In this document: positions 1-6,631 of the stretch, in pieces | Position numbering within the stretch: position 1 is the stretch's first letter | How the letters are laid out: every line of letters starts with the position of its first letter | DNA from: a virus | Length of the DNA stretch: 31,195 nt | Direction: 5' to 3' (one strand) | Virus record (IMG/VR): IMGVR_UViG_3300035698_003443 | Location: 1-31,195 of that record | Position numbers and translations under genes: made by a program | Notes under the pieces: generated by a model | Databases searched by the model: none | What the model saw: only the letters and a program-made list of their open reading frames with translations | Told to the model about the DNA's origin: nothing

Positions 1-167
1 TATGAGTAACACCCGAACCATTTACATTTAGCATACTGAATATAACTCTCAAAATCAGATCTTATATTGATTGGTGTACCGTCAGGATAACTTGCACAAG
101 TTTCGAGATCAAATACTAAACATGATTCTTTCTTCTTTTGTAACTTCTCTGCTAACTCTGCATTCAT
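1..167 (-). CDS. DEDD-type 3'-5' exonuclease or DNA polymerase N-terminus (partial)
   Basis: About 55 codons are visible from ATG at 167-165; the rest lies beyond the left edge. The motif LVFDLETCASYPDG at residues 17-30 fits the Exo I motif (DxE) of DnaQ-like exonucleases, including the proofreading domains of family A and B DNA polymerases. The gene follows the nuclease-helicase gene in the same leftward operon, which suits a replication enzyme. A GGTGAT stretch lies just upstream of the ATG. Whether it is a polymerase or a stand-alone exonuclease cannot be decided from this fragment. Confidence 0.55.
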   Translation of the reverse strand, partial: MNAELAEKLQKKKESCLVFDLETCASYPDGTPINIRSDFESYIQYAKCKWFGCYS

Positions 168-202
168 TGTTCATCACCAAACATCTCAAATATTTTAATC
201 AT
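164..202 (-). CDS. 12-codon micro-ORF linking helicase and exonuclease genes
   Basis: The ORF encodes MIKIFEMFGDEQ. Its ATG overlaps the helicase TGA as ATGA, and its own TGA overlaps the next ATG in the same way. Every base between the two large genes is therefore translated if ribosomes run through. It may act only as a translational coupling bridge. A functional peptide is possible but there is no direct support. Confidence 0.3.
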   Translation of the reverse strand: MIKIFEMFGDEQ

Positions 203-2283
203 ATTACATTCACCTCATGGCCTTCTTTTTCAAAATTCCTTATTCTTAATTTGCTATGCTTGGCTGTATGTTTTCCACCGTCTTGGAAATCAAGATACCA
301 TGCACTATCTTTACCTTCTATCTTACGTAATAATCTACCAAGTATCTGTGTACTTTTCACGTCTCCTTTATTTGCAGCTGCATTAACCAGTACATCCAAG
401 TCTGGAATGTCCAAACCCTCTGCCGCAATACTCATAGTCATTATAAGACAACCTGCATCACAATTCTTGAACCATTTCATCATCTCTGCTCTATCATCAT
501 CTCCTACAGTACCGTGCAGATGTTTACTGTTTGGAATCTCCATAGACAAATCTTTTCCATGCTGTACCAACTTTGTAATAATCAATATTTTCTTTGTATG
601 ATTATTCATTGCAGTTTGACATATGAATCTATTACGTTCTGCATTGTTTACTATGTTTTCTCTGTAGTCTTCGATGTATTCAACGATTGAACTATCTCCA
701 GCTACTGTGCAGAAATCAATATCAGGCTTAACTAAGAATCCTTCTTTGATTAATTCCTTTGTAGTCTTACGATATATGACATCACCAATTAGTGCAAATA
801 TAAGTGGTTCTCTTCCATCGTCCCTGCTTGCTGTTGCAGTCAGACCCATACGGTATTCTGTATTCGGCATCATGTTAAGCATCTTCTGATATGTCAGTGC
901 TGCAGTCTTATGATATTCATCAATTACACATAATCCTATAGTGCCTAAATATGTACTTAATGTTCTGCATTTACTACTCAAGCTTTGGATTGTGCATATT
1001 GTAACATCTTTAATATCCATCTTCCCGTCTGCTATAACTCCTATTTCTAATCCAAGCATGTCTTCAAGCACTTCCTTGGTTTGATAGAGTAGTTCTTTTC
1101 TATCTATTACCCAGAGTGTTCGAACATCTAACTGACGTATAATCTCTGCAGCAATGAATGTCTTACCTGCACCTGTAGCCAGATTAAGTATGCCGTATTT
1201 CTTATCTTTAAACACATTAATCGCATCTTCTTGATACTTCCTAAGTTTTTTCTCAGTGATTAGTTTCTCAGGCATTATCCCAAGCTTCTGAGGAAACACT
1301 CTATTGTCTATCACTTCGACATTTACTTTCTTCTTGTAATATGTCTCGTATTCTTTAATTATCTCTCTCACTTTAGGTAGTAATCCTATATAGAACTGTT
1401 TCTTATGCACATTAACGAGGTGCATTGTACCTATATCTTCTACGTATGATTTACCATGACTCAGTGCACTTTTCCGCATCCAGTATTTCTCTTTAAGATC
1501 GAACTTTGTTGCATGGTCCAGGCCTTGCATTAATTTAGGAACTATATCCCCTTTAATCTGTACCATATTACCAGTTATAACAAATTGTATATCTATCTTA
1601 TCTTTACATAAGCGCCTATCCATTTCATTCTGGCATAATGTTTTGTATGCATTGAATGGACCTTTAAAACTCCCTGGTGCATATTCTTCTATATTATTTC
1701 CTTTCCTATCAAGTTCCATGATGAAGTATTGTATTTCTTTATGGAAATCTTTCAATTCTTGCTCTGTGAACTTATCACTATGTGTTTTGTTTGTTTTCAA
1801 GTACACCCAGTGGCACTCTGGTATTATTTTATATCTGAACCACATTACCCAACTATAGAATAGTCTTTGCAATTTGTGTAACTCGTATGAATCTTTACTG
1901 TTTGTTTTCCAGTCGTATATTATTTCCCCGTCGAGTATATCAATGAATCCTTTTATTCTTCTTCCCATGAAGTCGAATCCGAACTCGTATTCATATTGTG
2001 GTTTGTCAAATGTCTTATAGATTTCTACAGCTGTATCAAGCATCTTTCTATATGCTTCTTTGTCTAAATATTTTCCATAGAATCCTGGCTTGTTATCAAT
2101 ATCAAATTTCTTCCAAACTTTATCGAATAGTTTGGGTTGTAGTATGCATTCGTGTACTGCGTTACCTGCATTACCGTAACATTGGTAGACTTCGTCTGAT
2201 GCAGCAAGCCCAGAAAAGTAACTGAAATAAAATTGTAATTGACTTTCTTTATATTTACTGTAGGCACTATAGCTTATGTTCAT
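199..2283 (-). CDS. RecB-like nuclease fused to SF2 helicase
   Basis: A 694-aa two-part enzyme. Residues 1-200 carry PD-(D/E)xK (RecB/Cas4-type) nuclease signs: H44 in GNAVHE, D115 in GFID, D124 and K126 in IIYDWKT, then QxxxY at 139-143. Residues about 285-330 resemble the linker before the helicase core in T4 UvsW-like proteins (inference). The helicase core follows: Walker A TGAGKT 370-375, DEYH box 455-458, TAT 482-484 and motif VI QILGRLLRK 646-654. The start has GGAGG nine bases upstream, inside the preceding 32-aa ORF. Likely role: virus DNA replication, recombination or end processing. The fusion is clear from continuous reading; substrate and polarity are unknown. Confidence 0.88.
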   Translation of the reverse strand: MNISYSAYSKYKESQLQFYFSYFSGLAASDEVYQCYGNAGNAVHECILQPKLFDKVWKKFDIDNKPGFYGKYLDKEAYRKMLDTAVEIYKTFDKPQYEYEFGFDFMGRRIKGFIDILDGEIIYDWKTNSKDSYELHKLQRLFYSWVMWFRYKIIPECHWVYLKTNKTHSDKFTEQELKDFHKEIQYFIMELDRKGNNIEEYAPGSFKGPFNAYKTLCQNEMDRRLCKDKIDIQFVITGNMVQIKGDIVPKLMQGLDHATKFDLKEKYWMRKSALSHGKSYVEDIGTMHLVNVHKKQFYIGLLPKVREIIKEYETYYKKKVNVEVIDNRVFPQKLGIMPEKLITEKKLRKYQEDAINVFKDKKYGILNLATGAGKTFIAAEIIRQLDVRTLWVIDRKELLYQTKEVLEDMLGLEIGVIADGKMDIKDVTICTIQSLSSKCRTLSTYLGTIGLCVIDEYHKTAALTYQKMLNMMPNTEYRMGLTATASRDDGREPLIFALIGDVIYRKTTKELIKEGFLVKPDIDFCTVAGDSSIVEYIEDYRENIVNNAERNRFICQTAMNNHTKKILIITKLVQHGKDLSMEIPNSKHLHGTVGDDDRAEMMKWFKNCDAGCLIMTMSIAAEGLDIPDLDVLVNAAANKGDVKSTQILGRLLRKIEGKDSAWYLDFQDGGKHTAKHSKLRIRNFEKEGHEVNVI

Positions 2284-2365
2284 TTCTCAATTCCTCCAAG
2301 GCTTGTAATCCTTTGAAATTTAGCATATCCATTTCTGCTAACTTTTCAAGTATGTCAAGTATCAT
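2267..2365 (-). CDS. Small helical protein, 32 aa
   Basis: The ORF reads MILDILEKLAEMDMLNFKG and ends 17 bases inside the nuclease-helicase gene. The product would be a leucine-rich amphipathic helix. Its ATG lies just after the poly-T tract of the upstream terminator and has no clear Shine-Dalgarno motif. The GGAGG that serves the helicase lies within it, so it may serve mainly for translational coupling. No family recognised. Confidence 0.4.
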   Translation of the reverse strand: MILDILEKLAEMDMLNFKGLQALEELRNEHKL

Positions 2366-2369
2366 TTTA

Positions 2370-2399
2370 AAAATAAAAAAAAAGATGGCTTACGCCACC
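2370..2399 (-). terminator. Hairpin plus poly-T terminator with the stop codon in the loop
   Basis: On the minus strand GGTGGC, loop GTAA and GCCATC form a 6-bp stem (one G-U pair) followed at once by a nine-base T run and further Ts. The TAA stop of the 176-aa gene forms three of the four loop bases. The arrangement looks like an intrinsic terminator ending the transcript of that gene and limiting readthrough into the nuclease-helicase gene. Confidence 0.7.
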
Positions 2400-2920
2400 A
2401 GTTCTACAGTGTAGAGTTTATTTTCTTTCATTGCTGCTGCTACTTCGTCTTTCTTGACTTGTGCTTCTTGAACTGTACAGTTTTCTACTTTAGCAATCAT
2501 ATCTGCTTTAAGTAAACCGTATTGTCCATCAAAATCTTTAGTGATTTTAATTTTCGCCCCTTTGAAAGTTTTGTGCTCTGCGCCATATGTTTTAAGAATT
2601 CCGTCGTTACCAAATAGTTTATAGAATATTTCCCAGTTCTTAACAACATATATTCCGTCTTCTGTTACTATATCTCTTCTAACAATTTCGCCGTTCTTTT
2701 TTTTACAGCCGATGTGAAATTTCTCACCAGTTTCTTTGTTTGTTCCTTCAGTTTGTGGGTTATCTTCTAGTGCATTAACAGTGATTGTAATGCTTTCACC
2801 AACTGCTGGATTGTTAATGTATGTTGACCCTTTCAGATCGTCTGGTGTTAGTTCTTTAGAACCTGTTTCTGCTTCTGGTGTTACGTTTTCAATTTCTTCA
2901 AATGTATTTGTTTTTTCCAT
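2390..2920 (-). CDS. Hypothetical protein of the replication module, 176 aa
   Basis: Not recognised. The first 40 residues are acidic and probably disordered. Residues about 40-150 look like a compact alpha/beta or beta-rich domain with alternating Lys, Gly and aromatic residues, and the C-terminus is helical. It has its own promoter-like TATA element and its own terminator, which suggests abundant and independent expression. Position between primase-helicase and nuclease-helicase genes makes a DNA-binding role, for example a single-strand-binding protein, a reasonable guess but nothing more. GGAG lies about 11 bases upstream of the ATG. Confidence 0.75.
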   Translation of the reverse strand: MEKTNTFEEIENVTPEAETGSKELTPDDLKGSTYINNPAVGESITITVNALEDNPQTEGTNKETGEKFHIGCKKKNGEIVRRDIVTEDGIYVVKNWEIFYKLFGNDGILKTYGAEHKTFKGAKIKITKDFDGQYGLLKADMIAKVENCTVQEAQVKKDEVAAAMKENKLYTVELVA

Positions 2921-2974
2921 TTTACGTTTTCTCCGTTTTTGAAATGGTTGTCTCCATTATATATGTCTTATATA

Positions 2975-2995
2975 TAGGTTATATATAAATGTTTC
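2975..2995 (-). promoter_or_regulatory. Archaeal-type promoter for the 176-aa gene
   Basis: On the minus strand GAAACATTTATATATAACC contains an A-rich BRE-like stretch and a TATA box at 2990-2981. A start about 25 bases on would fall near 2957, leaving a leader of roughly 35 bases before the ATG at 2920. A second TATATATA stretch lies near 2970. Confidence 0.6.
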
Positions 2996-3171
2996 TATTT
3001 ATATACTTCAATACCAATAGATGATTCTTTATTCCATAATAATCGTGCTATCATATTCATTCCTTCTTCTGCAGATATATTACTTTTATCATGTTGTCTA
3101 ATAATTTCATCAATCTTTTTAATTTCTTCTTCTTGTTTTTCAATTATTTTTAATTTATGTGCTACTTCCAT
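2995..3171 (-). CDS. Small coiled-coil protein, 58 aa
   Basis: The start at MEVAHKL (3171) is chosen because GGAG lies ten bases upstream, just after the stop of the primase-helicase gene; an earlier in-frame ATG at 3204 would overlap that gene. Residues 6-30 are rich in Lys, Glu and Ile with heptad-like spacing (IIEKQEEEIKKIDEII), so a short coiled coil is likely. Last gene of the primase transcript before the promoter of the 176-aa gene. Function unknown. Confidence 0.6.
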   Translation of the reverse strand: MEVAHKLKIIEKQEEEIKKIDEIIRQHDKSNISAEEGMNMIARLLWNKESSIGIEVYK

Positions 3172-3182
3172 TTTATTTTCTC

Positions 3183-5540
3183 CTAATATGATACTTCTTT
3201 CCAAGTATTAATTATTGATTTCCATACAGATTTAAACTTAATATAATCGTTTTCAATTGCAACTAATTCAACTTTTTTTTCTTTCCAACATCTTTGTTTA
3301 ATTATTGAATCCATTATGCAGTGGCAGTGATGATTTGTATATCTTCTATATACTTCACCCATAAAACTCGGCACATCATCTTTACATTTTTTAACTATTT
3401 TAAGTAATTCTTGCTCATCGTATTTACTTTCTTTTGATTGCAGAAATTTATTAACCTGCATAATATTATTTGATGATATTATAGGCTTTTCTTGTTTCTC
3501 ATAATCTGCCTCGTCAATATAGCTTGTTAATTCATTAAGCACATCTCCGTTAATAATGTATATTAACCACCTAGATAAGAATGGGTTATCAACATTCATT
3601 ACTACATGTCTAAGATTGTAGTAGTATTGTCCTTTTGGGAAATTACTTGTTGCGAATGCTCTTGCTGTCATTTGCGCACCACTCAATCCGTTTGAGTTAC
3701 CTGATGTGTATGTTCTTTTATGATGTTCAAGTAAATCGTTCATGCTTGACATTTCGCTCCCTCTGTTTGAGTCATCACTTCTTGTCCTTGCAATTACTCC
3801 TAGGAATTCATCAATCGGGCATATTTCTTTAGCAGTGAGTAGTTCTCCAGGTTCAACCATTCTACTTTTAAAACTTGGTGTCAATCCTTTCAATGTACTA
3901 CTACTTCCACCTACTATTCTATCCCCGAATTTCTCGCTAACTGTCTCAAGCAGTTTAGTTTTACCACTACTTGCGATTGAAATCATCATAAGATGTAAAG
4001 GATAGTTTTCCTTTTTATGATGTGTTAAGAAATAAAATATTATATCTTTTATTTCGTTTGGAAATTTATAGATTCTTTTATCCCTATCGTGATACAATAA
4101 TGCGTTCATATATGTATCATAATCAATTTTATTGTATAGGTCTGTCATTTCTATAAAGTCTGGTGATTCTTTCTTTATGTTGTTAGCAATTATAAAGTTT
4201 TTTTGAACTTTTAGACTCATCTGTTCACCAATCAATGTCTTATCTGCGCCTTCTATTTCCAATCCTTGTATTGTATGCATACCTGGTGATAATTCTTCAT
4301 TTGTCATCACGAAATATTCTTTATTGTTTACAATCACACGCCATATGTCGCAATCATATACAATCTTCTTGATTGGTGAACTCTGTAATCTATGGTCTAC
4401 AATTTCATCGATAAATTTAAGAACTGGTGGTTTACCTAATTTCTTATATACTTCTGCCAAGATGATTGATTGTTTACTCTCTGAGAATTTACCAATAAAA
4501 TTACATCGTAGGGTTCTATTACAATTGATATAAAATTTGAGTATGTTTGGGTTATTTTCAAACTCTTTTCTTATATTACTTTTTAGTTGATAGAATGGAT
4601 AGTTATCTTCAGTGTAACATATATCTCCTTGGTTCAATGGTATTGCAAATGGAATATTTTTATCACGGATATAATTTATCATCTCACCTGTACTAAATTC
4701 TAAATAATCTCCTTTATCTTGTGCATTTTCCCATGATGATATCGTATCTGTTGTTCGCCCTTGCATCTTTAAATATTTCTTCTTAACTCTAATAGCTTCC
4801 TTCTTAGTTAAGAGTTTTAGATATAATGCTAAGTTTTTCTCAACTACGCTATGCCTAGGTGATGGTAATATATTATGTGTAGCATATTCACAAAAGAATT
4901 CATTTAACCATTCTGGTGGTATTATTTTTACTGTCTTATTATTTGATACTGTAACAACTGTCTCATCAATTTTATCATATAATATACTATTTTCATTATA
5001 ATATGCATTAGGATCATGTGATACGAAACATGCTCTACATACATCTTTTGTTACTGTGTCAATATTTATAATAGGTAACGATGTTTTCTCACATATCATC
5101 TTATAAACAGGTATATATCTCATAGGATGTTCTTCCATTGTGCATGGGACTATTTTTACAAGTATTTTTAATCCTAAACCAGAAGGTGAAACAAATACTG
5201 CATGTACTTCGGGTATATTTTTAAGTACTTCTTTATATTTTGTAACTTCTGCCTCATCTAGAAGATGATCTACATCTATACAAGCTATACCTGAGTGTTT
5301 TGTTAAATATGCTTTGTTACGATATGAGAATGTGCCAGAAAAAGTAAAATAGTCTAATTGTTTCTTTAATATATCTCGTTTATCATCATTTGTTGTCTTT
5401 CTTATCTTGGTAATAGATGTCTTGTATTTGTCTGACTTAATTATATCTAATGCATCCTTTATTGATATTTCGCGTTGTGGATAACAGCTAAACTGTCCAT
5501 TTATTTGTCCATTTATTCCTTTAAATTGACTAATCATCAT
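3183..5540 (-). CDS. Primase-helicase: AEP-like primase domain plus P-loop ATPase
   Basis: A 785-aa replication protein. N-terminal region: ACIDVDHL (D89, D91) and SPSGLGLK at 118-125, then D161 and the CRACFVSHDP segment. This matches BT4734-like primase-type domains, where DxD binds metal. C-terminal region: Walker A SIASSGKT at 521-528, Walker B-like CPIDEF (D577, E578) at 574-579, sensor-like ATSN 630-633 and a possible Arg finger R657 in LSRW, as in AAA+/MCM-like or SF3-like helicases. The middle (about 200-480) is not recognised. The start overlaps the end of the AbrB-like gene. It probably primes and unwinds at the virus origin, which may be the repeat region next door. Confidence 0.82.
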   Translation of the reverse strand: MMISQFKGINGQINGQFSCYPQREISIKDALDIIKSDKYKTSITKIRKTTNDDKRDILKKQLDYFTFSGTFSYRNKAYLTKHSGIACIDVDHLLDEAEVTKYKEVLKNIPEVHAVFVSPSGLGLKILVKIVPCTMEEHPMRYIPVYKMICEKTSLPIINIDTVTKDVCRACFVSHDPNAYYNENSILYDKIDETVVTVSNNKTVKIIPPEWLNEFFCEYATHNILPSPRHSVVEKNLALYLKLLTKKEAIRVKKKYLKMQGRTTDTISSWENAQDKGDYLEFSTGEMINYIRDKNIPFAIPLNQGDICYTEDNYPFYQLKSNIRKEFENNPNILKFYINCNRTLRCNFIGKFSESKQSIILAEVYKKLGKPPVLKFIDEIVDHRLQSSPIKKIVYDCDIWRVIVNNKEYFVMTNEELSPGMHTIQGLEIEGADKTLIGEQMSLKVQKNFIIANNIKKESPDFIEMTDLYNKIDYDTYMNALLYHDRDKRIYKFPNEIKDIIFYFLTHHKKENYPLHLMMISIASSGKTKLLETVSEKFGDRIVGGSSSTLKGLTPSFKSRMVEPGELLTAKEICPIDEFLGVIARTRSDDSNRGSEMSSMNDLLEHHKRTYTSGNSNGLSGAQMTARAFATSNFPKGQYYYNLRHVVMNVDNPFLSRWLIYIINGDVLNELTSYIDEADYEKQEKPIISSNNIMQVNKFLQSKESKYDEQELLKIVKKCKDDVPSFMGEVYRRYTNHHCHCIMDSIIKQRCWKEKKVELVAIENDYIKFKSVWKSIINTWKEVSY

Positions 5541-5703
5541 TTTCTTGCACCTTCCAAAAGCTTACAAATTTCCCATGAATACCGTTATCATCTTGTAGAA
5601 TAACTTCATCATTATCGTTAATATTTAAGAAATCACATAAATCTGGTGGTAGTATCAGTGCTTTTGATGCTCCATATCGTTTAATTTTCCGTTTAAATTG
5701 CAT
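5530..5703 (-). CDS. AbrB/SpoVT-like DNA-binding protein, 57 aa
   Basis: This ORF starts MQFKRKIKRYGASKALILPP and continues DLCDFLNINDNDEVIL. This is the pattern of swapped-hairpin AbrB domains: basic N-terminal strand, G-x-S-x2-L-I-x-P-P, then a 'GD-E-V' type turn. It is the first gene of the leftward operon, with GAGGT nine bases upstream. It overlaps the primase-helicase start, so the two are probably co-translated. A likely role is regulation of the adjacent divergent promoters. Archaeal AbrB proteins are often transcription regulators or antitoxins; no toxin gene is visible here. Confidence 0.75.
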   Translation of the reverse strand: MQFKRKIKRYGASKALILPPDLCDFLNINDNDEVILQDDNGIHGKFVSFWKVQENDD

Positions 5704-5758
5704 GTTTTTTTACCTCGTTTTTGTGCTAAATTCATAATAATTAATTTAAATATATGAT

Positions 5759-5793
5759 ACTCATATATAAATCTTTTTATTATATTCAAAATG
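5759..5793 (-). promoter_or_regulatory. Leftward promoter of the replication operon
   Basis: On the minus strand AAAAAGATTTATATATGAG has an A-rich BRE and a TATA box at 5773-5764. Predicted start is near 5740, giving a leader of about 37 bases with a Shine-Dalgarno motif before the AbrB-like gene. The upstream stretch GAATATAATAA also occurs in the facing rightward promoter. Confidence 0.65.
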
Positions 5794-5795
5794 AA

Positions 5796-5946
5796 AAGCA
5801 ACTCACCCGTAACTAGTCAAGTATAACAGTGCTTTTAAGCAACTCACCCCTAACCTGCAAACTCAACTACACCCTAAATTTTTACATGAACATGATTTTT
5901 TTATTTTTATATTATAGTGTACTGTAGTTTGCAGGTTACGGGGGAG
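5796..5946 (+). repeat. Iterated and inverted repeats in the divergent region: candidate origin or operator
   Basis: AAGCAACTCACCCGTAAC at 5796-5813 recurs with one mismatch at 5837-5854, 41 bases apart. The second copy continues into TAACCTGCAAACT (5851-5863), which is perfectly inverted as AGTTTGCAGGTTA at 5926-5938, followed by CGGGGG matching the inverse of CACCC(G/C). The DNA between the arms is AT-rich with a T tract at 5896-5909. The array sits between replication and packaging operons. Both an origin bound by a replication protein and an operator bound by the AbrB-like or RHH-like protein are possible. Confidence 0.6.
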
Positions 5947-5961
5947 ATGAATTAGTAATCT

Positions 5962-5991
5962 GAATATAATAACAGAAAGTTTTATATATGA
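5962..5991 (+). promoter_or_regulatory. Rightward promoter of the late operon
   Basis: AACAGAAAGTTTTATATATG contains a BRE-like AAAG at 5976-5979 and TATA at 5980-5988. The first ATG (6013) is about 29 bases from the TATA centre, so the first gene is probably leaderless. The upstream GAATATAATAA mirrors the leftward promoter. Confidence 0.68.
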
Positions 5992-6012
5992 CTTATACAT
6001 ATCTTATATAAA

Positions 6013-6147
6013 ATGGTAAAAATAACAACAATTTCTATAAATCCAGAAGATATCACATATTGTAAAGATAATAAAATAAATATGTCAAGATTAATGAGAC
6101 AAGCAATTAAAGATATAAAAGATGGAAGGTACAAGTACATTGAATGA
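6013..6147 (+). CDS. Ribbon-helix-helix-like small protein, 44 aa
   Basis: The ORF reads MVKITTISINPEDITYCKDN and continues KINMSRLMRQAIKDIKDG. The layout (basic beta strand, 'IxINPED' turn, helix, then 'NMSRLMRQAI' helix) resembles RHH transcription regulators. It is the first gene of the rightward operon, probably leaderless, and overlaps the terminase small subunit ORF by 26 bases. It may regulate its own promoter or the late operon. The family assignment is by pattern only. Confidence 0.55.
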   Translation: MVKITTISINPEDITYCKDNKINMSRLMRQAIKDIKDGRYKYIE

Positions 6148-6553
6148 TGCAAACCTATTACCACCTTTTCAAAAGGGCACGAAGAGAGCTCGAGATGCAG
6201 GAAAGAAGGGCGGGTTAGCTAATAAGGGCAATTTAAAGACCATTCAAGCCGCTAAAGTGCGTGAGATAAAGAAGCGTGTAGCAAAGGGACAATTGAAAGA
6301 TTGTGATGAAGAGTGGTTATTAGAAAGACTCGAAGACCCACATGCACTTAACATGGATCTTCTCAACTGGTTAACAGATATGAGAAAGGCCGACCCATCT
6401 AACATTCAGATCGCATCATTATACAACCAAGTAGCTAAAACTATACACGGTGAAAAACGTATCAATACTAACTTAAACATTAACATCACTATTACAGACG
6501 AAGAGATCCAGGAGCATATGAAAGAAATCACTGGAGACGTAATAGATATGTAA
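6122..6553 (+). CDS. terS: Terminase small subunit (putative)
   Basis: A 143-aa basic protein directly ahead of the large terminase. The N-terminal half is rich in Lys and Arg (GTKRARDAGKKGGLANKG), a pattern seen in small-terminase-like proteins that bind packaging-site DNA. The C-terminal half contains a helical stretch (SNIQIASLYNQVAKTIHGEK) and a hydrophobic strand that may drive oligomerisation. ATG at 6122 overlaps the RHH gene; a TTG at 6140 with GGAAGGT nine bases upstream is an alternative start. The call rests mainly on position and charge. Confidence 0.6.
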   Translation: MEGTSTLNDANLLPPFQKGTKRARDAGKKGGLANKGNLKTIQAAKVREIKKRVAKGQLKDCDEEWLLERLEDPHALNMDLLNWLTDMRKADPSNIQIASLYNQVAKTIHGEKRINTNLNINITITDEEIQEHMKEITGDVIDM

Positions 6554-6581
6554 CGATTCATGCAATGGCTCATGAATACCC

Positions 6582-6618
6582 GGGACGGGGTTTGGATTCA
6601 CCTCTTTTTCCTCGTCCC
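6582..6618 (+). promoter_or_regulatory. GC-rich hairpin between terS and terL
   Basis: GGGACGGGG (6582-6590) and CCTCGTCCC (6610-6618) pair over 9 bp with one G-U, closing a 19-base loop. The sequence is far richer in G and C than its surroundings. It lies just before the preferred terL start. It could be an RNA element controlling terL translation or a DNA packaging signal. Confidence 0.45.
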
Positions 6619-6631
6619 TTCATACTCAAGA

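Larger units (their letters stand above)
5704..6012. other. Non-coding divergent intergenic region
   Basis: No convincing ORF is present. The region holds the leftward promoter, the repeat array and the rightward promoter, which together occupy most of it. The remaining bases are AT-rich leader DNA. Confidence 0.7.

Noticed and set aside
71-601. A 176-codon plus-strand ORF at the left end
   Set aside because: It lies antisense to the nuclease-helicase and exonuclease genes, whose motifs are clear, and its protein has no plausible domain.
5796-5946. CRISPR array
   Set aside because: Only two direct copies with a 23-base gap and one inverted partner; no regular repeat-spacer pattern.
6560-6631. 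Upstream start of terL
   Set aside because: The 24 extra residues are unlike terminases and coincide with a GC-rich hairpin; the ATG at 6632 is preferred, though without a Shine-Dalgarno motif.
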